Below are positions 26,201 through 34,217 of a stretch of 64,000 bases of DNA, piece by piece. The notes beneath the pieces were generated by a model that was given only the letters and a program-made list of their open reading frames with translations, made no database searches and had not been told where the DNA came from. How positions within the stretch are numbered: the first letter of the stretch is position 1; every line of letters starts with the position of its first letter. Source of the DNA: Candidatus Latescibacterota bacterium (GTDB lineage: Bacteria > JAAXHH01); the NCBI GenBank assembly GCA_012270975.1, contig JAAXHH010000141.1:1-64000 (forward strand), written 5' to 3'. The translations under genes and the position numbers were made by a program.

Positions 26201-26630
26201 CCACCGACTGCGTGCGTTCCGCGGTTTCTGTAATGGCCGCGTCCAGGAGCGCGGGAGAGGCGTTTGACCCAGCGTCCCGTTGCCGGGAGAGTTGCAGGGC
26301 CACGGTGACCCTGTCGTTCAGGTCGGGGTACTGTCGATCGACCCGCCGCGCCAGGTCCTGGTCGGTGACGCCGCTTCTGAAGTGCCCGAGACAGCGCCAG
26401 CACACCAGGACCGCGAGGAGGACGAGGCATGCCGGGATCAGGGCCAGGCGAACTGCTGACTCGAGATACAGGAAGGATTCGAGGACAGCAAGGGTAAGCA
26501 CGAGGATGCATACCAGGGCGCCCGCGGTGAACAGACCTTCTGCGGCGGCGACCCAGCGGCTGCGGATGCGAAGTGCGTGAAGCCGGTATCTCAGCGCGTG
26601 CCAGGCGGAAGGGGAGGATTTACTCGGCAC
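23247..26630 (-). CDS. DUF4175-family large membrane protein with coiled coil
   Basis: In this 1127-residue protein, three membrane helices lie near the N-terminus (about 33-52, 57-78 and 150-170). Beta-rich periplasmic domains follow to about residue 510. From there to about 1075 is a very long Gln/Glu/Met-rich coiled coil (DEIDDAQEQQVSDMEDMLEE, LKAGRMQQAMEGQQRMSRAL). A short conserved tail (WPREYEALIRAYFRALS) ends it. This is the plan of DUF4175 proteins, often found near BatA/MoxR genes in FCB bacteria. The function is unknown; a periplasm-spanning scaffold is plausible. The start is GTG with GAGG seven bases ahead. It follows the ctp gene by 67 bp. Confidence 0.78.
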   Translation of the reverse strand: MPSKSSPSAWHALRYRLHALRIRSRWVAAAEGLFTAGALVCILVLTLAVLESFLYLESAVRLALIPACLVLLAVLVCWRCLGHFRSGVTDQDLARRVDRQYPDLNDRVTVALQLSRQRDAGSNASPALLDAAITETAERTQSVDFSEADQRHRLVGPAKEFGIAAMLVLLAMAAYGGPLSGALNRLASPLTHFQPPQRTFLHVLPGDVEVTSGGQVTITAEVTGEIPDRAVLRLASDGERRESLDMSASAPATYTHTLREIRESLTYEIEAGDAVSHPFRIDTIDRPFLGSLRLTYHYPAYTGLDPRTTTEGGDIVALRGTRVDLAADDANRNLSEAALYLENADRPIAMEVSSDTATGSLTVNTDQRYRITLRNADGHESVDPAWYRIIALPDRMPSLRILSPGRDTDLTENMVVSFLVTGTDDFGFSEMNLVYREEPDGEERSRAIPVDLESTVMSRPFVWDLSNENLFPGDVVSYRIELYDNDTISGPKRAVSRTYTLRFPSLEEIYDEIDDAQEQQVSDMEDMLEEQEETQKKIEELNRTLEQQARADAGANEEQELTWEQKKEIESILADQEQATEELLRAAESVKASMDKLEDHDSPSQELIDSMDQLRKLFQEIATPELLKAMQELKQAMQSFDNGQVKESMEAFEIEQEEFLRRLERSLAILKRIRAEQMLTAAVRQTQDLAVRQDELRYATENTSDSNEGGELAGKQQQLGDDTGSLQRDLESLARAMEEFRDMPAESVREASREMDRQEMTRNMEQISGQLKAGRMQQAMEGQQRMSRALSGLNEQLQEIQDQLQQDRMQEIAGEMRQAMYRLVDLSVSQETLTGRTRNPGGSDTRIAMLAEDQKGLLNGASIVANDIVSIAQKTLFIPPSIGRSLGATLNSMQLAEDHLADRERDTASQEQLVAMKSLNETVLALQRAMQNMANSGSSSGMMDLIERLRGMARQQTGINDEMNRMMNAPDGRMDLETQAQISRLAARQDALRKSLEQLRREQQEEQDQILGRLQEIEKEMEETVRELQQYQIEPNLVERQQRILSRLLDASRSIRGQEREEKRRAAPGEDLANRPSPDDLPGDLTEVDRMLRDDVLRGAGEGAWPREYEALIRAYFRALSNTPVVN

Positions 26631-26697
26631 GGTCAGTCCTCAGGTGTTCACCGGCCCGTGTGTGTGCTACGCGGACCGGAGGTCCCGTCGAAACAGG

Positions 26698-28320
26698 TTA
26701 CTGCTGCACCAGCATCTCGTGGGAGTAAAACAGCTGCCTGGCCTGCTGGAGCTGTTCGTCTCCGGCCGCGGACACGCGGCTGGCTTCTTCGTCACCCCAG
26801 AGATTTCGGGCAAGAGACCGCTTCAGCTGCAGTTCGATGACGTCCAGGTCGCCGTTGAATTCTTCTTCCGTGAAAGAAAGGCCCGACTCCCGAACCTGGT
26901 CCTTGAACGCCGCAAGCATGGCGTCGTCGACTTCGAATTCGTTCAGGAAGGTGTCGAAGTCATCCTTGAGGTCCTGCCGGGTCACGCCGTAGGTGTTCGC
27001 AAATTCGAAACAGGCCCGGTCGAACGGTACCCAGCCCCTGTACTTGCCGAGTACGAAGGGGTATGTGCGTTTCGGGGTCGTGATCAGTACGTCGGGCGAT
27101 ATGCCCCCGTCCCCATAGACCGTACGCCCCCCGGCGGTGGTGTATTCCGGGCGTTCCGCATTTGCCGCGGATTCCTCGCCGTCCGCCGTTTTTTCGGAAC
27201 CGGTGAAAGACCCTTGTACATATTCTTCGAAGGACCGGTTCTTGTAGTCTCGCTGGATCATGCGGCCGCTTGGCGTGTAGTACCGGGCCGTAGTCAGCTT
27301 AAGCGCGGATCCGTCCTTCAGGTGCGGTTCCGCGAAGAGGGTCTGAACAAGTCCCTTGCCGAAACTGCGGGTTCCGGCAATCACGCCCCGGTCCCAGTCC
27401 TGTACGGCGCCGGCCACGATTTCGGATGCCGAGGCGGAGCGATGGTCCAATAGAATCACCAGGGGCATGTCACGATGGTTCACTCCCCTCAGCGATTTGA
27501 AAGTCTGGTTCGAACTCCTGTTCCTGCCCATGGTTTTGACGATGACGTGACCTTCGGGAATGAACTTGCTCGACACCTCGACCGCCTGGTCCAGGTAGCC
27601 GCCCGAATTGCCTCTCAAATCGAGCACCAGCCGCTCCATGCCATCCCGCTGGAGCTTGTCCAGCGCGGTCTCCAACTCGCGCGACGTCGTTTTGGCGAAC
27701 CGGATCAACTGGATGTATCCAGTGTTGTCTTCCAGCATGATGGCCGACCGAACGCTGCGGATGGGAATGCGATCGCGGGTAATCGTTACGTCGAACCGCT
27801 CCTCGACGCCGGGCCGCTCGATGGTTACGTCCACCCTGGTTCCCTTCTCTCCACGCAGCTTTTGCCGGACTTCGTCGTGCTTGATGCCGATCGCGGATTC
27901 ACCGTCGATCCGGACGATACGATCTCCGGACTGCAGGCCGACGGCTTCCGACGGCGATTCGGCGATCACCGAAATCACGTACAGGAATCCGTCCAGGACG
28001 TCGAACTCGATGCCGATGCCGTAGAAGTTCCCGCTGAAGCGCTCGCCCATTTCAGCGAAACTCTCCTTGCTCAGGAAACTGGAATGGGGATCGAGCACCT
28101 CGAGCATGCCGTCGATCGCGGCGTAGATCAACTCGCCGGGCTGTACCTCCTCGACGTAGTTTTCGTCGACCAGGTTGAGCACGCCCATCAGAAGCTTGGT
28201 GCTGGCATAGATGTTGTCCGCCGCGTGTATCGTCCTGTTGACCGTGCTTCCCAGCAGGAACGAACCGACTGCGACTACAACCAGCAGGACGACGTATTTC
28301 GGTTTCCTCAAGGTCGACAT
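26698..28320 (-). CDS. C-terminal processing protease, S41 family (CtpA-like)
   Basis: The 540-residue S41 protease has an N-terminal membrane anchor or signal (YVVLLVVVAVGSFLLGSTV, about 8-26). A PDZ domain (about 90-165: GIGIEFDVLDGFLYVISV, GLQSGDRIVRIDGESAIG) precedes a catalytic core with the nucleophile Ser in DHRSASASEIVAGA and the general-base Lys in GTRSFGKGLVQT. It should trim periplasmic proteins, often murein hydrolases or their regulators. The C-terminal 150 residues after the core are an extension seen in FCB-group Ctp proteins. ATG 28320 has AAGGAG nine bases upstream and begins MSTLRKPKYV; longer starts are less supported. It is the first gene of the ctp-DUF4175-TPR-mpl operon. 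Confidence 0.92.
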   Translation of the reverse strand: MSTLRKPKYVVLLVVVAVGSFLLGSTVNRTIHAADNIYASTKLLMGVLNLVDENYVEEVQPGELIYAAIDGMLEVLDPHSSFLSKESFAEMGERFSGNFYGIGIEFDVLDGFLYVISVIAESPSEAVGLQSGDRIVRIDGESAIGIKHDEVRQKLRGEKGTRVDVTIERPGVEERFDVTITRDRIPIRSVRSAIMLEDNTGYIQLIRFAKTTSRELETALDKLQRDGMERLVLDLRGNSGGYLDQAVEVSSKFIPEGHVIVKTMGRNRSSNQTFKSLRGVNHRDMPLVILLDHRSASASEIVAGAVQDWDRGVIAGTRSFGKGLVQTLFAEPHLKDGSALKLTTARYYTPSGRMIQRDYKNRSFEEYVQGSFTGSEKTADGEESAANAERPEYTTAGGRTVYGDGGISPDVLITTPKRTYPFVLGKYRGWVPFDRACFEFANTYGVTRQDLKDDFDTFLNEFEVDDAMLAAFKDQVRESGLSFTEEEFNGDLDVIELQLKRSLARNLWGDEEASRVSAAGDEQLQQARQLFYSHEMLVQQ

Positions 28321-28437
28321 ATGGCCAGACTCCTTCATTCCAGTCCTCTGACCGGAATCCAATCAGGTTCGCACCGGAATCGTCTTACCGGAGGCATTAA
28401 GGGAGGTCGTTTTCTTGACATAGGAAACACCTGATTA

Positions 28438-28465
28438 AAACTAACGCGACAACGTCCGATGTCAA
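28438..28465 (-). promoter_or_regulatory. Predicted promoter of the ctp envelope operon
   Basis: TTGACA (complement of 28460-28465), 16-bp spacer, TAGTTT (complement of 28438-28443), about 115 bp upstream of the ctp start. It is divergent from the purD promoter. Confidence 0.45.
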
Positions 28466-28509
28466 TGGTTTTCGGGGAATTACGCGTCGGTGTATTCTCG
28501 GTTCCCGCC

Positions 28510-28538
28510 TTGACACTTTCCCCGTATTTCTTTATTTT
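28510..28538 (+). promoter_or_regulatory. Predicted promoter of the purD operon
   Basis: TTGACA (28510-28515), exactly 17 bp, TATTTT (28533-28538). The predicted transcript start is near 28545, about 250 bases before purD, so a long leader is expected. Confidence 0.6.
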
Positions 28539-28559
28539 TTCCGATCTCGTATGACCTTC

Positions 28560-28798
28560 ATTATATCAGGTGTCCGTGTGGATCCTACCCGGTGCTGCGG
28601 TCAACCGCGATACCACCAACACAGCTGTTTTCACGGGGTGGTTTTCATACAGGTATGAACGTCTGGATTCATGCGGAGTTTCATCGTTCTTACAGTCGGA
28701 ATTCAGTTGAGTTCGAGCGGAACCTCTTCATGTCGCACGGACATCGCGCTGAATCCCCGTAGCGCTCGATGTACGCGGCTACATAACCCGGAGACGCC
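28560..28798 (+). promoter_or_regulatory. Structured leader upstream of purD, candidate cis-regulatory RNA
   Basis: This gene-free 240-base stretch lies between the purD promoter and the ATG. Visible helices: 28597-28600 with 28605-28608 (GCGG/CCGC closing a four-base loop); 28644-28649 with 28654-28659 (TTCATA/TATGAA around CAGG); and a longer-range pairing of 28574-28578 (CCGTG) with 28632-28636 (CACGG) that would enclose the first hairpin. No T-rich terminator follows. It does not match the ZTP, purine or guanidine aptamers as I remember them. It may be a regulatory leader or simply a long untranslated region. Confidence 0.35.
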
Positions 28799-30094
28799 AT
28801 GAACGTACTTGTCGTAGGCAAAGGAGGCAGAGAGCACGCGCTGGCCTGGGCGCTCCGGCGCTCCACCCTCGTAGAAAATCTGTACGCGGCTCCGGGTAAT
28901 CCGGGTGTAGCAGCGCTTGGAGCATGCGTTTCCATCGAACCGGAAGACGCGGATGGAATCGCTGGTTTCGCCCGTGACAACGGGATCGACCTGGTGGTGG
29001 TCGGTCCGGACGGCGCGCTGGAAGCCGGGGTGGTCGACGCCGTGGAAAGCTTGGGCATCAGGGCCTTTGGTCCTACCCGCGCGGCCGCCGAAATCGAATG
29101 GAGCAAGGTTTTTTCCAAGCAGATGATGCGGGAGGAGGGCATCCCCACGGCCGCGTTCGCGGTATTTTCCGATGTGGAAGGTGCGCGCGCGTACGTGAAC
29201 GATGTGGGGGCGCCGATCGTCGTCAAGGCGGATGGGCTGGCCGCTGGAAAGGGCGTCCTGGTGTGCCGCACGGTTGAGGAAGCGATGCGGGCGCTCGATG
29301 AGGTGATGACCGCCAGGCTATTCGGCGATGCGGGAGAACACGTGGTCGTCGAAGCCTACATGGAGGGCGAGGAGGCCTCCGTTTTCGCAATTACCGACGG
29401 CGAATCGGTAATGCCTATGATCCCTTCGCAGGACCACAAGCCCATCCATGAAGGCGATACGGGACCGAACACCGGAGGCATGGGAGCTTACGCGCCGACG
29501 CCGGTCATCGATGAGCGCGCGTTGAGGGATGTCCTGGAACGGATCATCGAACCGGCGGTCCGGGGCATGAAAAAACGCGGCCGGCCCTTCCGGGGTTTGT
29601 TGTACTGCGGCCTCATGATGACCTCCGACGGGCCGATGGTCGTCGAGTTCAACAGCCGGTTCGGCGATCCCGAGACCCAGGTCGTACTTCCCCTGCTCGA
29701 AGACGACTTCGCGGAACTGGTTTACGGAATCAGCGAGGGCAGGCTGCCCTCCGAACCCCTGTCCTGGAAGCGCAAGGCCGCGACCTGCGTCGTGGTGGCT
29801 TCCGGCGGATATCCCGGGTCATACGAAGACGGCAAGAAGATCCATGGTCTCGGTGCGTTGGAGGCGATGGACGACGTCTTCGCTTTCCATGCCGGCACGG
29901 CCATGAAGGACGGGCGGCTGGTAACCCGGGGCGGGAGGGTCCTGGGCGTGACGGCCCTGGCCGACGATCTGCGGGGTTCCATCGACCGGGCCTACGAGGC
30001 GGTGGGCCGGATACGCTTTGACAACCTTTACTACCGCAGGGACATCGGCGCGAAGGGCTTGCGCAGGATCGCCCAGATCCCGCAGTCGGGTTAG
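28799..30094 (+). CDS. purD: Phosphoribosylamine-glycine ligase
   Basis: PurD joins glycine to phosphoribosylamine in the second step of purine synthesis, using ATP. The 431-residue protein has the expected length and motifs: GKGGREHALAWAL at the N-terminus, PGNPGVA, an ATP-grasp domain with VVKADGLAAGKGVLVC, and GPNTGGMGAYAPTPV. MVVEFNSRFGDPETQVVLPLL carries the metal-binding Glu and Asn. A Trp occurs where many homologues have Gly (EIEWSKVFSKQMM); otherwise nothing is odd. The stop is 5 bp before tsaC, so the genes are co-transcribed. Confidence 0.96.
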   Translation: MNVLVVGKGGREHALAWALRRSTLVENLYAAPGNPGVAALGACVSIEPEDADGIAGFARDNGIDLVVVGPDGALEAGVVDAVESLGIRAFGPTRAAAEIEWSKVFSKQMMREEGIPTAAFAVFSDVEGARAYVNDVGAPIVVKADGLAAGKGVLVCRTVEEAMRALDEVMTARLFGDAGEHVVVEAYMEGEEASVFAITDGESVMPMIPSQDHKPIHEGDTGPNTGGMGAYAPTPVIDERALRDVLERIIEPAVRGMKKRGRPFRGLLYCGLMMTSDGPMVVEFNSRFGDPETQVVLPLLEDDFAELVYGISEGRLPSEPLSWKRKAATCVVVASGGYPGSYEDGKKIHGLGALEAMDDVFAFHAGTAMKDGRLVTRGGRVLGVTALADDLRGSIDRAYEAVGRIRFDNLYYRRDIGAKGLRRIAQIPQSG

Positions 30095-30099
30095 CGGCC

Positions 30100-30732
30100 A
30101 TGAGGGTGCTGAAAATCGATCCGGTTCGTCCGGACGAGACCATACTCCAGGAGGCATCGTACATTATCCGGGACGGGGGCCTGGTGGCCTTTCCCACCGA
30201 GACGGTTTACGGTATCGGTGCGGACGGAACCAATCCTGCCGCCATTCGCCGGATTTACGAAGCCAAGGGCCGTCCCGACTCGAAGCCGATCCTGGTACTC
30301 GTTACGGACAGGCGAGACCTGGACCGCCTGGTCCGGTGCATCCCCGGGCGTGTTCAAGCGTTGATGGATGCCTGCTGGCCCGGTCCGTTGACACTGGTCT
30401 TTCCCGCCCTGGAGAGCGTGCCGCGGGAACTGCTGGGCCAGGGCACTACGATCGGGGTCAGGCACAGCGGCGCCGCGGTCGCCGGGGCGCTCTGCCGTGC
30501 GGTGGGGAGACCCGTTACCGCGCCCAGCGCCAACCGCTCCGGCGAGCCGGAGCCCCTTACGGCGGAGGACGTTGCTGCCCAGCTGGGCGGCCGGGTGGAC
30601 CTGATCCTCGATGGAGGGCGTTCGCCTTCGGACCAGCCTTCGACTGTCGTGGACGTATCTACCGGGACCCCGCGTCTCATCCGGGCGGGGTCTACACCCT
30701 ATGACCGGGTCACGGAAGTCTGGCGCGATTGA
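30100..30732 (+). CDS. tsaC: L-threonylcarbamoyladenylate synthase (YrdC/Sua5 family)
   Basis: TsaC makes threonylcarbamoyl-AMP from threonine, bicarbonate and ATP, the first step of t6A modification of ANN-decoding tRNAs. The 210-residue protein has the YrdC core: GLVAFPTETVYGIGADGTNP, the KGRP substrate motif, WPGPLTLVF, and SANRSGEP near residue 146-153. At 210 residues it is the short TsaC type without the Sua5 C-terminal domain. It starts 5 bp behind purD and is followed after 54 bp by the XPB-like helicase gene. Confidence 0.94.
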   Translation: MRVLKIDPVRPDETILQEASYIIRDGGLVAFPTETVYGIGADGTNPAAIRRIYEAKGRPDSKPILVLVTDRRDLDRLVRCIPGRVQALMDACWPGPLTLVFPALESVPRELLGQGTTIGVRHSGAAVAGALCRAVGRPVTAPSANRSGEPEPLTAEDVAAQLGGRVDLILDGGRSPSDQPSTVVDVSTGTPRLIRAGSTPYDRVTEVWRD

Positions 30733-30786
30733 ACGGCGCTGTGGGATTCCGGACCGTGAACAACTGAATTACCCCGGGAGCCATCC

Positions 30787-32466
30787 TTGCCAGACCTGCA
30801 GAATCCACTGATCGTCCAGAGCGACCGGACCATCCTGGTCGAGGTGGACCATCCGCGCTACGAGGATGCCAGGGACGAACTGGCCCGTTTCGCGGAACTG
30901 GAGAAATCCCCGGAGCACATCCACGTGTACCGGCTGAGTCCGCTGTCGCTGTGGAACGCCGCCTCGGCGGGCTTGAACGCGGACGGCGTACTCGAATCGC
31001 TCGAAAGCCTGAGCAAGTACGAGATCCCCCAGAACATCCGCCGCGAGATCATCGATTTCATCGCCCGGTACGGACAGCTCCGGCTGCGCAAAGAGGACGG
31101 CAGGCTCATTCTCGAGTCCGACGATGCCGCCCTGATCGCGGAGGTTTCCGGACTGCCCTCGGTCAAACAGTTCCTCGCGCAGCCCCTGGACGAGCTGCGG
31201 GTGCAGGTGGGAGACCGGTTCCGCGGCCACATAAAGCAGGCCCTGATCAAGGTCGGGTTTCCCGTGGAAGACCTGGCGGGATACGTCGAAGGCGCCCCGC
31301 TGGAGATCAACCTGCGCACGTCTCCCGGCGACCGCAAGTCTTTCACCATGCGGGACTACCAGTCTGACGCGGTCGGCGCGTTCCACATGAACGGCGAACC
31401 GCAGGGAGGCAACGGGGTCATCGTGCTGCCCTGCGGCGCGGGGAAGACCATCGTGGCCCTCGGCGCCATGGCGGCCTTGAAGTGTCACACTCTCGTGCTG
31501 ACCGCCAACACGGTGGCGCTGCGCCAGTGGCGGGAGGAACTGCTCGAGAAGACCTCGCTGTCCGAGGAGCATGTCGGCGAGTATTCGGGTGAAACGAAGC
31601 AGATCCGACCCGTGACGCTGGCCACTTACCAGATTCTGACCTACCGGAAAAGCAGGGGGGACGAATTCGCGCACTTCGGCCTCTTCGACCAGAAGGGCTG
31701 GGGCCTCATCATCTACGACGAAGTACACTTGCTCCCGGCCCCGGTCTTTCGCTACACGGCCGAGATTCAGGCCCGAAGGCGACTCGGGCTCACGGCGACG
31801 CTCGTTAGGGAAGACGGCCGCGAGGACGACGTCTTCAGCCTCATCGGACCCCGCAGATACGACATGCCGTGGAAGCTGCTCGAGCGGCAGGGCTGGATCG
31901 CGGAAGCGTACTGCCGCGAAATCCGGGTCGACCTGCCCGAGGCACGGCGCATGTCCTACGCCGTGGCCAATCGCCGGGAGAAGTTCAGGATAGCCTCTGA
32001 AAACAGCCGCAAGACGGAGATCATCCGCGCCCTGCTGGAGCAACATCCCGCGGACCAGGTCCTGATCATCGGACTGTACGTGAGACAGCTCAAGCAGATC
32101 GCCGCGTTGTTCGAGTTTCCCTTGATCACCGGCAGCACGCCCCTGCAGGCCCGCCTGGACCTGTACGCCAGGTTCAGGAGCGGTGAGCTCAAGCGTCTCG
32201 TGGTGTCCAAGGTCGCCAACTTCGCCATCGATCTGCCCGACGCCAACGTGGCGATCCAGATATCGGGCACCTTCGGTTCACGCCAGGAGGAAGCCCAGCG
32301 CCTGGGCCGTATCCTTCGGCCCAAGGCGGACGGCTCTGCCGCGATTTTCTATTCGCTCATCACCCGGAACACCCTGGATCAGGACTATGCCGTGAACCGG
32401 CAGTTGTTTCTGACGGAACAGGGCTACCAGTATACGATCCATGACGTGAGCGAAGTGCGGGCATGA
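30787..32466 (+). CDS. XPB/Ssl2-like superfamily 2 DNA helicase
   Basis: The 559-residue protein is a bacterial relative of the XPB repair helicase. An N-terminal helicase-C-like/DRD region (to about 185) precedes a RecA-like pair. Motifs are the Walker A PCGAGKT (215-221), DEVH (311-314), and the RED motif typical of XPB (341-343 in TLVREDGRED). Motif III reads LTATL, and GSRQEEAQRLGRILRPK (motif VI) lies near the end. XPB homologues in bacteria unwind DNA 3'-5' and act in repair. The start is TTG with GGGAG eight bases ahead; no ATG exists in the N-terminal region. It is third in the purD-tsaC run. Confidence 0.9.
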   Translation: MPDLQNPLIVQSDRTILVEVDHPRYEDARDELARFAELEKSPEHIHVYRLSPLSLWNAASAGLNADGVLESLESLSKYEIPQNIRREIIDFIARYGQLRLRKEDGRLILESDDAALIAEVSGLPSVKQFLAQPLDELRVQVGDRFRGHIKQALIKVGFPVEDLAGYVEGAPLEINLRTSPGDRKSFTMRDYQSDAVGAFHMNGEPQGGNGVIVLPCGAGKTIVALGAMAALKCHTLVLTANTVALRQWREELLEKTSLSEEHVGEYSGETKQIRPVTLATYQILTYRKSRGDEFAHFGLFDQKGWGLIIYDEVHLLPAPVFRYTAEIQARRRLGLTATLVREDGREDDVFSLIGPRRYDMPWKLLERQGWIAEAYCREIRVDLPEARRMSYAVANRREKFRIASENSRKTEIIRALLEQHPADQVLIIGLYVRQLKQIAALFEFPLITGSTPLQARLDLYARFRSGELKRLVVSKVANFAIDLPDANVAIQISGTFGSRQEEAQRLGRILRPKADGSAAIFYSLITRNTLDQDYAVNRQLFLTEQGYQYTIHDVSEVRA

Positions 32467-32473
32467 CGGCAGG

Positions 32474-32502
32474 TTGACATCCGCACGGTAGAATCCTATA
32501 TT
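32474..32502 (+). promoter_or_regulatory. Strong predicted promoter of the sigma/anti-sigma operon
   Basis: TTGACA (32474-32479), 17-bp spacer, TATATT (32497-32502), a near-consensus housekeeping promoter. The leader of about 140 bases has a hairpin (CTCGC/GCGAG arms near 32521-32548) and a second small stem-loop near 32558-32576. Confidence 0.7.
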
Positions 32503-32648
32503 TTAATTGACGTTATTGGCGCTCGCGGTCCGCCGTAGAAGGCTGCGAGTCTCAAGATCGGGTTCAATCCGGTCGTGATGGCTGTGGACGTTTTTTATGA
32601 AACCGATCCCTCCGCTGTAGCGTATAACGCGGTATGGGAGAAACGAAC

Positions 32649-33296
32649 ATGTCTGAAAACACCTCCATGAACGCAGTACAGGTGTCCGATGTCGAGTCGG
32701 GTGTATTCGATGAATTGACTCTTTCGGATGAACTGCTGTTCTACCGTGTACAGCGGGAAGATGTGCGCGCTTTCGAGGTGATCGTCGGCCGGTATCGCAC
32801 CAGGCTGTACAACTGCGTTTACCGCATGGTCCACAATACGGAATGCGCGGAAGACCTCGTACAGGAGACGTTTCTCAGGGTATACCGGAACCGCCACAAC
32901 TACAAGGCCATCTCCAATCTGTCCACTTGGATCTATACGATTGCGCTCAATCTGGCCCGGAGCGAGTTGCGCAAGCGCAAACGCCGCCAGTTTTTCTCCC
33001 TGAACGCTTCGCCCCACGAGAACAGTTCGCGGGAAGGTATCGATCTGCCGGACACGAACGCGGGACCCGGCGATCATCTGGAGCAGAATGAACTGGGTCG
33101 GGCCATTCAGCACGCTATCGATCAACTGCCGGAGAAATACAAGTCCGTAATCGTGCTGCGCGATATCGAAGAAATGTCCTATGAAGAAATCGGTGAGATC
33201 CTCCGCTGTCCGACGGGAACCGTCAAGTCAAGGGTGAATCGGGGACGGCTGAGGCTGCAGGAAATGCTGCGGCAATGGCAGGTAGAGATACTTTGA
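32649..33296 (+). CDS. ECF-type RNA polymerase sigma factor
   Basis: The 215-residue extracytoplasmic-function sigma factor has region 2 at about residues 35-105 (FEVIVGRYRTRLYNCVYRMV, CAEDLVQETFLRVYRNR, LSTWIYTIALNLARSELRKR) and region 4 at about 155-208 (LPEKYKSVIVLRDIEEMSYE, CPTGTVKSRVNRGRLRLQ). It should direct transcription of a stress regulon, probably for the envelope given its neighbours. GGGAGAAA lies before ATG 32649; the ATG five codons upstream would overlap that site. The anti-sigma gene follows after 18 bp. Whether it autoregulates is unclear: the promoter seen is of the housekeeping type. Confidence 0.94.
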   Translation: MSENTSMNAVQVSDVESGVFDELTLSDELLFYRVQREDVRAFEVIVGRYRTRLYNCVYRMVHNTECAEDLVQETFLRVYRNRHNYKAISNLSTWIYTIALNLARSELRKRKRRQFFSLNASPHENSSREGIDLPDTNAGPGDHLEQNELGRAIQHAIDQLPEKYKSVIVLRDIEEMSYEEIGEILRCPTGTVKSRVNRGRLRLQEMLRQWQVEIL

Positions 33297-33314
33297 CGAG
33301 GAGGTAGGAACGTT

Positions 33315-34211
33315 TTGAATTGCAGTGGTTACGAGCGGCAGATGTCGGACTACCTGGATGGCCGGCTGGCGAAGTCAAGTGAAGACGCGCTTAGATTTCA
33401 CTTAAACGGATGCCCCCGATGCCGGCTCAAAATAGAAGACATGCAAAGCGCCATCCGGGCGGTGAAAAGCCTTCCTTCCGCGTCTCCTCAACCCGAATTC
33501 GACTACCAGCTCAGTCGCCTTTTGACGAAAGAATTCGCTCGTGAACTGTACGCCGCTTCCTGGTGGCGACGCGTTTCGGAGACCTTGTCCGAACTGGGCG
33601 AACTGAGCCGGCAGCGCCCCGTTCAACTGGTATTCGCGACCAGCCTGGTCCTTACCATAACCGTGATCGGCGGTTTCGCGGGACTGGTCGCTCCACCGGA
33701 TCGGCCTGGTTCATCGACCAACGCCTCCATGGCCGTTTCCCTGCCGACGCCATTTGAACCCGAACTCGCTCCGCCGGCCCCGATTTCGCCCTTTCCCCAG
33801 GAACGCGGGCTCACCTCGCCCCTGGCGACAGAACAAGTACCGAACGCAGAACAGGCAACGAATCTCCCCTCCCCGGCAGCAACCAGTCTCTCTCTTACCA
33901 CATACCGAATTCCCGGTGACAGCCCCGGCGTCATGACCGTTCAAACCATGGAACCCACGACCCATGGGATCCGGTCCGTTTCGTCTGGCGCGGGCATGCC
34001 CCTCGATCCATCCCTGTTTACCGAAACCGCCGGTGGGGACTTGGTCACAGACGGTGGTGAGGCTCCATCTGAATCGGATGGTCGACTGCTTCAGGCCGGT
34101 ACCGCCGAAATGAACGGCTTGCGCAGTTCAGGCAGTCAGTCCGGCCCAGGCGGTCCAAGCGGGTCAGCCGATCCGGCCGCCCCGATCAGACGCGTCCGAA
34201 TCTCGTTCTGA
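33315..34211 (+). CDS. Membrane-bound zinc-finger anti-sigma factor
   Basis: The 298-residue protein has an N-terminal zinc-binding anti-sigma (ZAS) motif, H29-LNG-C33-PR-C36 with Cys3. One membrane helix (about 102-122, LVFATSLVLTITVIGGFAGLV) follows, then a long, low-complexity Pro/Ser/Thr/Gly-rich outside part with no recognised domain. It would hold the adjacent ECF sigma factor at the membrane and release it on a signal. The start is TTG with AGGTAGGAA upstream. The next gene, an HtrA/DegS-like protein, begins 6 bp behind, so the three form one operon resembling rpoE-rseA-degS/mucD systems. Confidence 0.88.
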   Translation: MNCSGYERQMSDYLDGRLAKSSEDALRFHLNGCPRCRLKIEDMQSAIRAVKSLPSASPQPEFDYQLSRLLTKEFARELYAASWWRRVSETLSELGELSRQRPVQLVFATSLVLTITVIGGFAGLVAPPDRPGSSTNASMAVSLPTPFEPELAPPAPISPFPQERGLTSPLATEQVPNAEQATNLPSPAATSLSLTTYRIPGDSPGVMTVQTMEPTTHGIRSVSSGAGMPLDPSLFTETAGGDLVTDGGEAPSESDGRLLQAGTAEMNGLRSSGSQSGPGGPSGSADPAAPIRRVRISF

Positions 34212-34217
34212 ACAGAC

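Noticed and set aside
32540..32590. A stretch resembling a tRNA T-arm (GGTTCAATCC within a six-base stem)
   Set aside because: No matching acceptor, D or anticodon arms are found in the expected 5' region; it is a hairpin in the sigma-factor leader.
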